DNA of 64,000 bases from Haloglomus litoreum (GTDB taxonomy: Archaea; Halobacteriota; Halobacteria; Halobacteriales; Haloarculaceae), in contig NZ_CP119988.1 in assembly GCF_029338515.1 (NCBI RefSeq), positions 2,232,001 to 2,296,000 on the forward strand. The letters are read 5' to 3'. Of the stretch, positions 26,277 to 35,344 are shown one piece after another (position 1 is the stretch's first letter; every line of letters starts with the position of its first letter). The translations under genes were made by a program, and so were the position numbers. The notes under the pieces were generated by a model that made no database searches, was not told the DNA's origin, and saw only the letters and a list, made by a program, of their open reading frames with translations.

Positions 26277-27074
26277 TCAGGAACCGGGCGAGTCGGCCAG
26301 CCGCCAGGTGAAGATGGTCCGTAGCACCACGACCAGCCCGTTCGCGTCACCCGCGCCCCAGATGGCGGTCTCGGACCGGGGTGCGTCCGGGGGCTCGTCG
26401 TCGCCGTTCGTGCGGACGCTCACGAGCGTCTTCCGACCGTCGACCATCATGAGCCGACCCGCCGGCGTGTCCGACCAGAGCCACAGCGACTCGAACGGTT
26501 CGGCCTCGGGGACGCTATCCCGGATGCGCTCCTGGACCGTCGGCGAGAGCCCCGCGAGCCGGATGGTGACGTCCCTGTCGGACGCGTCGCGTAACGCCGC
26601 GACGATCTCGTCGGTGAGGAGCTCCTCGACGGTCATGTAGACGATCTCCTCCTCGGCGTCCCCGAGGAAGTCGACGACCCGGTCGGTGACCGACTGGTTC
26701 CCGTCGACCGTCCAGACGCCGCGGACCTCCTCGGTCCGGTCGCGCGGCTCCAGCTGGTCCAGCGCCGTCGTCAGAGTGGTCGTCCGCTCCCGGAACTCGC
26801 GGTCGAACTTCCGGCCGGCGGTGTCGGCCGAGATGGCGTAGAACTCCTTCGGCGAGGACTGCTGGACGTCGACCAGTCCTCGGCCGTGGAGTTCGTCGAC
26901 GGCGTCGTAGACACGGGTCCGGGGGACGTCCGCGACCTCGCTCACGTCCTGGGCCGTGCCGAACTCGAGCTCGACGAGCGCCACGAACGTCCGCGCGGCG
27001 TAGGTACTCAGCCCGAGGTGTTCGAGCTGGTCGATGGCTTCCGAACGCGGGTCTTCCGTCGAATCGGGTGGCAT
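26277..27074 (-). CDS. TrmB-family transcriptional regulator
   Basis: A 265-residue protein. The N-terminal winged helix (AARTFVALVELEFGTAQDVSEVADVPRTRVYDAVDELHGRGL) is followed by a coiled segment (FDREFRERTTTLTTALDQLE) and a PLD-like TrmB effector domain. TrmB proteins bind palindromic operators and respond to sugars or metabolites. Lying inside the glycan island and next to the phosphodiesterase operon, it may control these genes. ATG 27074 is preferred over a longer in-frame start with a basic, non-conserved leader. Confidence 0.85.
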   Translation of the reverse strand: MPPDSTEDPRSEAIDQLEHLGLSTYAARTFVALVELEFGTAQDVSEVADVPRTRVYDAVDELHGRGLVDVQQSSPKEFYAISADTAGRKFDREFRERTTTLTTALDQLEPRDRTEEVRGVWTVDGNQSVTDRVVDFLGDAEEEIVYMTVEELLTDEIVAALRDASDRDVTIRLAGLSPTVQERIRDSVPEAEPFESLWLWSDTPAGRLMMVDGRKTLVSVRTNGDDEPPDAPRSETAIWGAGDANGLVVVLRTIFTWRLADSPGS

Positions 27075-27320
27075 GGGGTTGTGGGGGACTGGACCCCGTC
27101 TGCAGGGGGACGGGTGCGCCCTTCGTCGCCCCGCTGCGGAGCGCGGTGTCCGAGGAGAGGTACCGCCTTGCCACCGGTAAGGTTTTTGTGAGTATTCGGG
27201 TGAAAATCTACGAGCAGATGCCGACCGGGCGCGGCCACCGGTCGGACCATCCGTCGTGCGGACGGGCGCGACAGCTATCCTGTGCGTCGATTCAGGCTCC
27301 GGACGACCCACCCGGCTCGT

Positions 27321-29663
27321 TCAGATGGGGGGCGACGTGAGGACGGACCCCGCCGCCGGTGTCGGGGTCGGCGTGGCGGAAGCGGTCGTGTTCGTGCCCG
27401 TGGTCGTCCCCGGCGTCGGCGTGGCGGAAGCGGACGTGGGGGGGGTTGGGGACGTGGACGAGGTTGGCGTCGTCGATGTGGGTGTCGTAGCGGTCGACGG
27501 AGGGGCGGTGGCTGTCGCCGGGGTCGACGTGGGGGATGTGGTCGTCGCCGTCACCGTGGCCGTGGGGGTCCGGGTCGACGTCGTCCCCGTGGGGGTCGAA
27601 GTCCCGGTCGGGAGGGTCGGTGTGGTCGTCCGGTTCAGTCCCTCCAGCGGGTCCGGCGTGGGCGTGGCCGTCGGCCTCGGGGTCGGCGTGGAGAGTTCCC
27701 CATCCGGGCCGACGGACCAGTTGATGGTCGGCGTGCCGGATGCCGAACCGTCCGTCGCACCCGGATCGTCGACGGCGGCCAGGGGCTCCGGGTCCTCCCC
27801 GGGCAGGACGTACAGCCGGAAGCCGCCGTTCGACTGGACCCGGTCGATGCCCGGCTCGGTCTCCAGCGCCCGGAACCCCGCCGCGGAGTAGCGGAACCCG
27901 TCGTACAACCGGACCTCGCGGCTGAAGTCGGCCCGCGTGACCGCGAGATAGCGCTGGCCGTCGTAGTAGGTGCTGGCGTTCGTGTTGAACACCGGCGGCG
28001 GGATGACCGCCCCCTTCCCGGGGAACGTCCGTGCTGTCTCCGAGGTCGGGAGGTAGTGCTCCTCGACGTAGCGGTCGGAGCCACCGCGGATGCCGGTGAA
28101 CGGGACCGCCGGCGCCCGCTCCTCGAACGCCGTCCCGTAGCCCGACAGCCGCATCTCGGGGACCTGCGAGTTCGACTGGTAGATGTACGGCGAGTCGAAC
28201 ATCGCTGGCACCTGGAGCCCGACGGCGGCGACGAGGCCGATGGTCAGCAGGACCCGTCCGGTCCCGGATGGGAGCGCCGCCCCGAGCCGTGCGGTCCCCT
28301 CGTCGAGTGCGATGGCCCCGAGGATGGTGACGAGGACCATCCCGAAGCCGATGTAGCGGAAGTACTGGGTGGTGACGCTGGCGACGAAGAAGACCGCGAA
28401 CACCCCACCGACGGGGACGAGCGCGGCCACCAGGTAGCGCCGGCGGGCGAGCCGCGGGCTACTCGGCGCATCCCAGTGCCGGAGCACGACGACCACCATC
28501 AGGAGCGCCAGCACCACGAAGACCGCGCTGACGAGGAACAGCTTCAGGAACAGCTCGGAGACGCTGCCGCCGACCTGTGCGAGCGACCCCGAGCGCTGGG
28601 CCACCTGGTCGCCGGGGGCGGCACCGCCGAGCAGCCCGGAGAGGACGCCGCCGATGGAGCTGCCGACGCGCTCGTGGCGTGCGGACCAGGCGATCCAGAG
28701 GCCGGCGAGGACGGCGGTCTGGAGCGCGAGCGAGCGATCGGACGACAGCCAGCCGATCTCCCGCCGCCGGGCCCAGAGCTGTAGCGCCGTGAACGCGATC
28801 ATCACGATCAACAGGTTCAGCGCCTGCTGCGGGTGGAAGAGGATGGTCGCAGCGGCCGCCAGCACGAGCAGTCCACTCGCGCCGATGCGGGGCAGGCGCG
28901 TCGCCGCCCCGCCGTCCGTCAGCGCCCGCCCCTCGCCGGACCACTCGGCCCCCGCGGCCCCGGACAGCCCCGTGATGTCGGGGGTGTCGGCGACGTGCTG
29001 CAGGACGAGGAAGAGGACGAACGGCGTGAACAGGATGGCCTGTGAGGAGGGGTGGACCATCGGGTGGACGGAGACGTTGTTGAGCGGGAGCACCAGCAGG
29101 CCCGCGACCGTGCCGATGGCCAGCGCCCGCGGGCGCTCGGAGAGCAACCGCACGCACAGCGGGACGAACACCAGGTAGACGACGAAGAAGAGCAGCACCA
29201 CGAACTCGAAGGCTCGCGGGAGGGCCACGCCCGTCAGGTCCTCGAACAGCAGCGCGGTGGTGTGGACGCCGGGGTAGAGGAACCGCTCGGCCGCGAGCTG
29301 CCCGGCGTCGATGGCGCGGGCGAACCCCAGGTGGCTCAGCGAGTCACCCGCGCCGAAGAAGTGGTAGTTCCGGACGAGGGGAAGCGCCAGCACCGAGGCG
29401 ATGGCCAGCCCCGCCAGGAGGTGGCCCAGCCGCCTGCTCGCCCCCGCACGCTCGAGGAGGAGCACCGGGAGCGCGGCCAGCACCGCGACGGTGACGGCGA
29501 CCCAGAACGCCGTGGGTGTCGCCCGGTAGATGGAGAGTTCGAATCCGGTCGCGGGCGTCCGGTGAGCGATCCAGACGCCGACCGCCAGTCCACTGAAGCC
29601 GACGAGCAGTGCCACACGTGCGAGCCACCCCCTCGGCCGGTTCGGGTCGTATCTGCCACCCAT
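27321..29663 (-). CDS. large polytopic membrane protein with Thr/Pro-rich C-terminal tail
   Basis: A 780-residue protein. The first ~450 residues contain about 12 hydrophobic spans; an early loop has SIYRATPTAFW and GAGDSLSHLGFARAIDAG, an acidic-motif loop like those of GT-C glycosyltransferases. A soluble exterior domain follows (about 460-650, YVEEHYLPTSETARTFPG). The last ~120 residues are almost only T, P, S and A with short TPT repeats, a likely O-glycosylated spacer. It has its own promoter within the glycan island. Inference: polyprenyl-linked sugar transfer or polymerisation at the outer face. No exact family is recognised. Confidence 0.75.
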   Translation of the reverse strand: MGGRYDPNRPRGWLARVALLVGFSGLAVGVWIAHRTPATGFELSIYRATPTAFWVAVTVAVLAALPVLLLERAGASRRLGHLLAGLAIASVLALPLVRNYHFFGAGDSLSHLGFARAIDAGQLAAERFLYPGVHTTALLFEDLTGVALPRAFEFVVLLFFVVYLVFVPLCVRLLSERPRALAIGTVAGLLVLPLNNVSVHPMVHPSSQAILFTPFVLFLVLQHVADTPDITGLSGAAGAEWSGEGRALTDGGAATRLPRIGASGLLVLAAAATILFHPQQALNLLIVMIAFTALQLWARRREIGWLSSDRSLALQTAVLAGLWIAWSARHERVGSSIGGVLSGLLGGAAPGDQVAQRSGSLAQVGGSVSELFLKLFLVSAVFVVLALLMVVVVLRHWDAPSSPRLARRRYLVAALVPVGGVFAVFFVASVTTQYFRYIGFGMVLVTILGAIALDEGTARLGAALPSGTGRVLLTIGLVAAVGLQVPAMFDSPYIYQSNSQVPEMRLSGYGTAFEERAPAVPFTGIRGGSDRYVEEHYLPTSETARTFPGKGAVIPPPVFNTNASTYYDGQRYLAVTRADFSREVRLYDGFRYSAAGFRALETEPGIDRVQSNGGFRLYVLPGEDPEPLAAVDDPGATDGSASGTPTINWSVGPDGELSTPTPRPTATPTPDPLEGLNRTTTPTLPTGTSTPTGTTSTRTPTATVTATTTSPTSTPATATAPPSTATTPTSTTPTSSTSPTPPTSASATPTPGTTTGTNTTASATPTPTPAAGSVLTSPPI

Positions 29664-29693
29664 GCTGCTCGCATGCAGCGCCCCGCCACGTTT

Positions 29694-29701
29694 GGTTATG
29701 C
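29694..29701 (-). promoter_or_regulatory. GCATAACC promoter element of the 780-residue membrane protein
   Basis: The minus-strand GCATAACC is centred about 35 bases before ATG 29663. It is one of the recurrent CATAAC elements of the glycan island. Confidence 0.5.
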
Positions 29702-29726
29702 TCTCCCGACCACGGGTAGCCCGCGA

Positions 29727-30647
29727 TTACTGCCCATCGAGCACCCGCCGGTAGACATCTATCAGCCGCTCGCCCATCCGCTCGACACTCACCTCGCGAG
29801 CGGCCTCCCGGCCGTCCGACCGGCCGCCTTCGAGCGCGGCCACCAGCCCGTCGACCAGCCCCTGGTCGCGGTCCGAGACCGACGAGGGGGTGACGCCGTC
29901 GAGCCGTTCGGCCACGTCGCCGACGTCCGTCGCGACGACCGGCAGGTTGCAGGCCATCGCCTCCTTCACGGCGTTGGGCGACCCCTCGTGGTCGGAGGTG
30001 AGCAGGAGCGCGTCGGCGGCGTTCATGTAGTCCGGCATCCGGTCGTGTGGGACCCCCTGGACCGTCCGGAGCTCGACGGGGGCGTCGAGTCGGTCGCGCG
30101 CGGCCGCGACGACCTGCTGGGCCCGGGGGTAGTTCTTCACCGGCCGGTCCGGCGGGTAGGGGAACAGGACCTGGTGGCCCATCGTCGGCCACCCGACCCG
30201 CTCGCGGGCCGCCGTCCGGTCGGCCGGCCGGAACACGTCCAGGTCGACGCCGTGGGGGATCACCTCGCACGGCGTGTCCAGCGCCTCGGCCATCCCCGGT
30301 GACATGACGATGACGGCGTCGCTGTGACGCGCGCAGAACCGGCTGACTGGCTCGTACCGCCCGAACAGGTCGGTCCCCCACAGCGACAACACGACGGGGT
30401 GCCGTGGCTGCAGGACTGCCGGCGGGCCGGTGAGCCCGTAGTTGGCGTGGACGAGGTCGAACTCGCCGAGCGAGGCCCGCAGTGCGCGGAGGTAGAAGCT
30501 CCCGTACGCGAGCGGCGTCCGCCCGTCGGCCCCCCGCTTGCCCCCGATGGCGACGGTCTCGTGGTCGACACCGTGCCGGCCCAGCGCGTCGAGCTGGAGG
30601 TCGTAGAAGCGCGCCCGCTCGTTCGTCACCAGATTGCAGACCCGCAT
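29727..30647 (-). CDS. GT4-family glycosyltransferase
   Basis: A 306-residue GT-B glycosyltransferase. The N-half has LVHANYGLTGPPAV and LWGTDLFGRY; the C-half has VIPHGVDLDVFRP, then ADALLLTSDHEGSPNAVKEAMACNLPVVATDVGDVAE, the family-4 E-x7-E nucleotide-sugar site. It transfers a sugar from a nucleotide donor to a lipid-linked or polysaccharide acceptor on the cytoplasmic face. The ATG at 30647 overlaps the stop of the GNAT/FemAB-like gene, so the two are coupled. Confidence 0.92.
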   Translation of the reverse strand: MRVCNLVTNERARFYDLQLDALGRHGVDHETVAIGGKRGADGRTPLAYGSFYLRALRASLGEFDLVHANYGLTGPPAVLQPRHPVVLSLWGTDLFGRYEPVSRFCARHSDAVIVMSPGMAEALDTPCEVIPHGVDLDVFRPADRTAARERVGWPTMGHQVLFPYPPDRPVKNYPRAQQVVAAARDRLDAPVELRTVQGVPHDRMPDYMNAADALLLTSDHEGSPNAVKEAMACNLPVVATDVGDVAERLDGVTPSSVSDRDQGLVDGLVAALEGGRSDGREAAREVSVERMGERLIDVYRRVLDGQ

Positions 30648-31648
30648 CAGCGCGAGAGGAGGCCGTGGGCACGCTTCGCCGCCTCCATCGACCGGCCGGC
30701 CGACTCCACGACGTAGTACGGCTCCAGGGTCGCGCCGAACTTGCTCTTGTACCGGCAGAGCCGCTCCGTGTTCGCCCCCATCAGGTCGTACGCCGTCGGT
30801 TCGCCGGCGGGCGGGTCCTCGACCAGCTCCCGGAGGACGTCCCAGTGGACCAGGCTGTTGACGCTCACCCCCTCGTGGACGGTCCGGGCGCCGCCCTGCC
30901 AGAAGTACGCCCGGTCGGCGGAGTACAGCACCGTGATGCCGGTCAGGAACCGGTCGCCGTCGCGCAGGACGTACACCCGCGCGTGCTCGTCCATCGCGGT
31001 CAGGAGGTCCCGGACGTACTCCCACGCCATCGGGAAGCTGCGCCCCTGGTCGGCGTAGCGCTCGGCGGTCGCCTCGAACACCTCGCGGGCGCCGTCGATG
31101 CCCTCGCGGGAGAGGGTCAGGTCGAGGTCCTCCGCGTCGCGGATCTCGCGGCGGAGGCTCCGGCTGAACCCCGAGCGGATGTCGTCCAGCGAGCGCCCGG
31201 CGACGTCCAGCCGATAGGTGAACGTCGGCTCGACGGTGAGGCCGGCCCATTCGTAGGGCCTGGGGTCGCCGTAGCCGGGCGGACAGATGGTCCGGAAGAG
31301 GGTGAACCGGCCGTCGGCGCCCACGTGGTCGAGCACCGCCTCCGTGAAGGCCCGGTTCAGCGACTCGCGCTTGCGCTGTTTCGGACTGGCAGGCATCAGC
31401 AGCGGCCCCAGCCGCGGGATACCCAGCGACGGCGGTGGTGACAGTACCGCCTCCCCGACGCGCTCGTCTCGCCTGACGAGCGGGAGGAGTGCGACCGGAC
31501 GGTCACCCTTGTAGCCACATAGCAGTTCCAGGTCGCCGGTTGCGTGGTCGGCGACCACCTCCAGCGCGGCCGCCGTGTGGAACGGTTCGTACCCCCTCTC
31601 GGGGAGCGCGTCGTCCCAGTCCGACAGCGAGATCGTCTCGAGGTTCAT
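30647..31648 (-). CDS. FemAB/BioF2-like GNAT acyltransferase
   Basis: A 333-residue protein with tandem GNAT-like halves. SFPMAWEYVRDLLTAMDEHARVYVLRDGDRFLTGITVLY and DLMGANTERLCRYKSKFGA match the acetyltransferase-6 (FemAB-related) group found in polysaccharide clusters. Likely it adds an acyl or aminoacyl group to a glycan sugar. ATG 31648 is chosen because the ATG at 31672 lies only 12 bases from the TATA-like element at 31681-31688. The gene is followed directly by the GT4 gene. Confidence 0.83.
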   Translation of the reverse strand: MNLETISLSDWDDALPERGYEPFHTAAALEVVADHATGDLELLCGYKGDRPVALLPLVRRDERVGEAVLSPPPSLGIPRLGPLLMPASPKQRKRESLNRAFTEAVLDHVGADGRFTLFRTICPPGYGDPRPYEWAGLTVEPTFTYRLDVAGRSLDDIRSGFSRSLRREIRDAEDLDLTLSREGIDGAREVFEATAERYADQGRSFPMAWEYVRDLLTAMDEHARVYVLRDGDRFLTGITVLYSADRAYFWQGGARTVHEGVSVNSLVHWDVLRELVEDPPAGEPTAYDLMGANTERLCRYKSKFGATLEPYYVVESAGRSMEAAKRAHGLLSR

Positions 31649-31680
31649 CTCCTGAGCGCCCGCTCGGCCCATCCTCCCTT

Positions 31681-31688
31681 CGTTATCC
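31681..31688 (-). promoter_or_regulatory. GGATAACG promoter element of the GNAT-GT4 pair
   Basis: On the minus strand GGATAACG followed by AAGGG, centred about 36 bases before ATG 31648. It is a member of the recurrent island promoter motif. Confidence 0.5.
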
Positions 31689-31734
31689 TCGGACTACTCG
31701 GCCGAAGGACCGGCCGCCGGTCGGCGCCGGGCAA

Positions 31735-32754
31735 TCAGCCGTGCGGGAGGCGCGCGTACAGCTCGCCCGGCGGGCCGACCCAGGCGTCCATCTCGAGCGC
31801 CCGCTCGACGACGTACCGGTAGCACTCGCGGTAGCCGGGGAACTCCGCGGCGAAGTAGCGAGGGTGCCACAGGACGGTCATGACGGCACCGTTCCGCCGG
31901 GCCTCGTCGAGCAGGTCGTCGCAGACCTCGCGCGCGGCGGCGCTCACGGCGGGGGACGCCCCCCCGTCCGTCGCCGTGACGCCCTCGTTCCTACGCCGGG
32001 CGCCGGATGCGCCCGCCGCGGACCGCCCCCTTCCGGAGCCCGTCCCCGCATCGCGCGCTCCCGGCGCGGGGTCGGGGAGCGCGACCTCCATCAGCGTCAG
32101 CGGGAAGACCACGAAGCGGTCCTCGAACGGCCGGAACGGCCCGTAGCCGTGCTGGAACCCGTAGCGGGTGCTGGAGCCGAGGCTGGCGTCGTAGGAGAGC
32201 CCCACGTCGGCCTGCCGGCGCCAGGTCTCGGGCACCTCCAGGTTGAGATAGTGCTGCCGGCCGCCCGTCACCGGGTGGCCGAGGACGCGCTCGATGGTCG
32301 CCTTCTGCTCGGCCAGCAGCGACCGGTCACGGTAGGAGTCGTAGGAGCCGTGGAGGCCCACCTCCCAGCCGCCACGGTCGAGCGCGGTGATGGTATCGGC
32401 GATGCGCGGCGCCTCGACGTCGTAGCGGGCGGTGTGGAGCTTCCAGCGCTCCGGGTCGACCCACTCGTGCACGGGACGCTCCCGGAGGGGCTGCTCGTCG
32501 AGGAAGTAGAACGCCGACCGCACCCCGAGGTCGCGCTCCAGTTCCATCACCGTCTCGAACTGCCAGTACGGCTCCACGCCCGGCAGGAGCGCGCGGAGGT
32601 GGCCCGGGTCGCGGTCGCGGACCGCGTAGTAGACCGTCTGGAACGTCTTGTGGACCCGGTCGACGTCGTGGGTGAGACAGACGGCGAACTCGTGGCCGTC
32701 GAGCGCCGCCGCCAGCTCCCCGTCCCCGAGGGCCGTCCCCGGCTCAGACGACAC
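31735..32754 (-). CDS. polysaccharide deacetylase-like protein
   Basis: A 339-residue protein of the NodB-like carbohydrate esterase fold. CLTHDVDRVHKT gives the HD metal motif, VGLHGSYDSYRD the second His motif, and VLWHPRYFA a C-terminal His. A low-complexity insertion of about 45 residues (GRGRSAAGASGARRR) interrupts the later part. It probably removes N-acetyl groups from amino sugars. The GTG at 32754 overlaps the end of wecB by 11 bases. It is last in the DUF354-wecB-deacetylase operon, consistent with a GlcNAc/ManNAc-derived sugar. Confidence 0.82.
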   Translation of the reverse strand: MSSEPGTALGDGELAAALDGHEFAVCLTHDVDRVHKTFQTVYYAVRDRDPGHLRALLPGVEPYWQFETVMELERDLGVRSAFYFLDEQPLRERPVHEWVDPERWKLHTARYDVEAPRIADTITALDRGGWEVGLHGSYDSYRDRSLLAEQKATIERVLGHPVTGGRQHYLNLEVPETWRRQADVGLSYDASLGSSTRYGFQHGYGPFRPFEDRFVVFPLTLMEVALPDPAPGARDAGTGSGRGRSAAGASGARRRNEGVTATDGGASPAVSAAAREVCDDLLDEARRNGAVMTVLWHPRYFAAEFPGYRECYRYVVERALEMDAWVGPPGELYARLPHG

Positions 32755-33820
32755 CTTCCAGCACCTCCCTGATCCGGGGGGCCGCGGTCCCGTCACCGTA
32801 CGGCGTCGGCCGCTGTGCCGGGACGCCCGCGCCGGTCACCGCCCGCTCCAGCGCCCGCTCGATGGCCGTGGCGTCGGCGCCGACCAGCGTGTTCCAGCCG
32901 GCATCGACGGTCTCGACCCACTCCGTCTCGTCGCGGAGGGTCACGCATGGCGTCCGGAGGAAGAACGCCTCCTTCTGCACGCCGCCCGAATCGGTCGCGA
33001 CGGCCCGGGCACCGTCGAGCAGCCGGACGAAGTCGAGATAGCCGGCGGGCTCGGTCAGGTGGAGGGCGTCACGGGCGCGGGCCTCCAGCCCGGCGTCGGC
33101 CAGCGCAGCCGTCGTCCGCGGGTGGGCTGGCAACACGACCGGCAACGAGGCGGTCGCCAGCCCCTCGACGATTCCCCCGAGCCGCTCGGGGTCGTCGGTG
33201 TTCCCGGCACGGTGGACGGTGGCCAGCACGTAGCCGTCCGGCTCCAGCCCCAGGTCCGCGAGCACGGTCGAGCGGTCGGCGGCCGCGTCACGGGCCCACA
33301 GCAACGCGTCGTGGGTCACGTCGCCGACCTCGTGGACGCCGTCGGTGATGCCCTCGGCGGCGAGGTTGTCGACGGCGGTCGCGCTGGGGGCGAACAGCAG
33401 GTCCGAGACGTGGTCGGTCACCACGCGGTTGATCTCCTCGGGCATCTCGCGGTTGAAGCTCCGGAGCCCGGCCTCGACGTGGGCCAGCGGCGGGTCGAGC
33501 TTCGCCGCCGCCAGCGCCGTCGCCACCGTCGAGTTCGTGTCGCCGTACGTGAGGACGACGTCGGGCGATTCGCGCTCGATGAGCGTCTCCAGACACCGGA
33601 GCATATGGGCCGTCTGGGCCCCATGACTCCCGGACCCCACCGCGAGGTCGTGGTCCGGTGCCGGGATGCCCAGTTCGTCGAAGAAGACGGCCGACAGCTC
33701 CGGGTCGTAGTGCTGGCCCGTCTTCACCAGTACCTCCTCGTGGCGCTCCCGGACGGCCCGCGAGACCGGGAACGCCTTCACGAACTGCGGCCGCGTGCCG
33801 ACGACGGTGAGGACCCGCAT
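32744..33820 (-). CDS. wecB: UDP-N-acetylglucosamine 2-epimerase
   Basis: A 358-residue GT-B-fold epimerase converting UDP-GlcNAc to UDP-ManNAc. Motifs: VGTRPQFVKAFP (bacterial enzymes usually have E where Q stands), LTYGDTNSTVATALAA, HVEAGLRSFNREMPEEINR, LATVHRAGN with the active His, and TDSGGVQKEAF. The length fits the family. The ATG overlaps the DUF354 stop by four bases and the deacetylase start overlaps its end. It supplies an amino-sugar donor for the glycan. Confidence 0.93.
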   Translation of the reverse strand: MRVLTVVGTRPQFVKAFPVSRAVRERHEEVLVKTGQHYDPELSAVFFDELGIPAPDHDLAVGSGSHGAQTAHMLRCLETLIERESPDVVLTYGDTNSTVATALAAAKLDPPLAHVEAGLRSFNREMPEEINRVVTDHVSDLLFAPSATAVDNLAAEGITDGVHEVGDVTHDALLWARDAAADRSTVLADLGLEPDGYVLATVHRAGNTDDPERLGGIVEGLATASLPVVLPAHPRTTAALADAGLEARARDALHLTEPAGYLDFVRLLDGARAVATDSGGVQKEAFFLRTPCVTLRDETEWVETVDAGWNTLVGADATAIERALERAVTGAGVPAQRPTPYGDGTAAPRIREVLEGVV

Positions 33821-35016
33821 CAGTCATCACCTCCGGCGGCATCGGCGCGCCCGGCCGGTCGTTCCGGCGCGTCGTCCCCACCGGTCGCCCCCGATGGCCG
33901 TCCCTCGTCGGACTGCTCGTCCACGGCCAGTCCGTCAGCGGCCCGCCCGTCCGTCGCCTGTTCCATCCCGGCCGGCGGGGCCGCGCCGCCGACCTCGCAC
34001 AGCGTCGCGACGACGTACGAGGTCACGTCGACGGTGTCGGCCAGCAGTCGCTCGCGCCGCTCGGCCCAGCGCTCGTCGGTGTCGGGGTCGTCGGCCAGGC
34101 GCTCGACCAGCCGGAGCGCGGCCCGCTCGTCGCCCCGCGAGTACAGCAGCCCGTACCGCGTCTCCAGGTTGACGAAGTTCGACATGTCCGTCCCGGCGGC
34201 GAAGGAGTTCGACCGGACCGCCGGCGTCCCGAGGACGGCCGCCTCGGTCGCCATCGTCTGGGAGTCACCGGCGTACAGATCGGCGCCCGCCAGCAGGTCG
34301 TGGACCAGGTCCGCCGGAACCGGGAGCCGGTGGCGCTCGAACCGGTCCGGGAGCGGGCCCTCGGTCGTGATGTACACCTCGCCCCGTTCGTCGAGGCTCT
34401 CGACGAGCGCCGTCGTGCCCTCGCGGGAGAGGCCGGACTCGCCCACGTCGTGGTGGGCGCCCCAGCCGACGAACCGGCAGACGAAGTAGCGCTCGTCCGG
34501 GTCCACGCCGAACGCGCGGAGGCGGTCCGGGTCGGGCTGGAACCGGTCGGGGTGGAGGTAGGCCAGTTCGTGGTAGCCGTCGTAGCGTCGGTGGCCGTCG
34601 CCGTAGTCGTCCCGGATGCCACGCGGCGTACAGACCACGTCGGCGAAGGGTGTCGTCGCGCGCGTGGAGGCGACCCCCTCGTTGTCGATGAAGACGACGC
34701 TCGGCACGTCGAGCAGCCACCCCACGTGCGCGACCGACAGCCCGCCGATGGCGGTCAGCACGTCCGGCCGGAACGAGCGGGCCCGGGCGAGCAGGCGGGC
34801 CTCGTACTGCAGCTGCCCGAGCGCCAGCCCCGGCAGGGTCCGCCCCGCCCGGGCCAGTTCCTCGTGGTCGATCCCGTGGGACGCCAGCAGCTCGGTGGCC
34901 ACGTCCTTCGCGCGCGCGACGACTCGGACGGTGTGGCCCGCGCTCCGCAGCTCGTCGATGGCGTGTCGGTAGAAGTGGACGTGTGCCGGATGCTGCACCG
35001 CGACCATCACCCGCAT
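33820..35016 (-). CDS. DUF354 GT-B-like glycosyltransferase
   Basis: A 398-residue protein starting MRVMVAVQHPAHVHFYRHAI, typical of archaeal DUF354 proteins of the GT-B superfamily. EGPLPDRF and DLYAGDSQTMATEAAVLGTPAVRSNSF lie in the nucleotide-sugar half. The last ~55 residues are an acidic low-complexity tail. It heads the operon with wecB and the deacetylase. ATG 35016 matches the family; an in-frame ATG at 35007 overlaps the TGA of the leader ORF at 35007-35075, so either may be used. Confidence 0.85.
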   Translation of the reverse strand: MRVMVAVQHPAHVHFYRHAIDELRSAGHTVRVVARAKDVATELLASHGIDHEELARAGRTLPGLALGQLQYEARLLARARSFRPDVLTAIGGLSVAHVGWLLDVPSVVFIDNEGVASTRATTPFADVVCTPRGIRDDYGDGHRRYDGYHELAYLHPDRFQPDPDRLRAFGVDPDERYFVCRFVGWGAHHDVGESGLSREGTTALVESLDERGEVYITTEGPLPDRFERHRLPVPADLVHDLLAGADLYAGDSQTMATEAAVLGTPAVRSNSFAAGTDMSNFVNLETRYGLLYSRGDERAALRLVERLADDPDTDERWAERRERLLADTVDVTSYVVATLCEVGGAAPPAGMEQATDGRAADGLAVDEQSDEGRPSGATGGDDAPERPAGRADAAGGDD

Positions 35017-35075
35017 CGTGGTCCCTCCGGCGCCGGCGCCCCTCGTGGTGTCCACCGTGAGCTGAACATGGCCAT
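35007..35075 (-). CDS. leader ORF before the DUF354-wecB operon
   Basis: A 22-codon ORF (MAMFSSRWTPRGA...RCG) with tandem in-frame ATGs at 35075 and 35069, lying 26 and 32 bases after the TATA-like element at 35098-35104. Its TGA overlaps an ATG codon (35007) of the DUF354 gene. Basic composition. Either a translational-coupling leader or chance. Confidence 0.35.
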   Translation of the reverse strand: MAMFSSRWTPRGAPAPEGPRCG

Positions 35076-35344
35076 CGTAGCCGACGGGGGCGGCTTCGTT
35101 ATGCGTCGCCTGTGCTCGACGGAGGGCGGTGCTCCGGCGGTCGGCGTCGCGAGAGGAGTGTCGCGGTGCCGGGCAGCGTACTGCTGACCCGCACCCGGCC
35201 GGCGGCGGTATGGTGGTGGACTGCCGCCGGTCGTGTGCCCGGCACCAGGTCCGACTGCATCCCGGTGGACCCTCGTAATGTGGTCCCTACCCGAGCGGCG
35301 CGCCGTACGTTGGGCTTACCACGGCAGGGCACCGCATGGTCGCC
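35017..35344. other. intergenic region
   Basis: The left part holds the leader ORF and promoter of the DUF354 operon. A second island-like element (CTCGTAATGTGG, about 35274-35285) lies further upstream with no gene at a fitting distance. The right edge is the 3' end of the beta-helix gene. No other gene is supported. Confidence 0.5.
35097..35104 (-). promoter_or_regulatory. GCATAACGAAG promoter element of the DUF354-wecB operon
   Basis: Minus-strand GCATAACGAAG, the island consensus. It is 26-32 bases before the leader ORF but about 85 bases before the DUF354 ATG. Confidence 0.55.
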
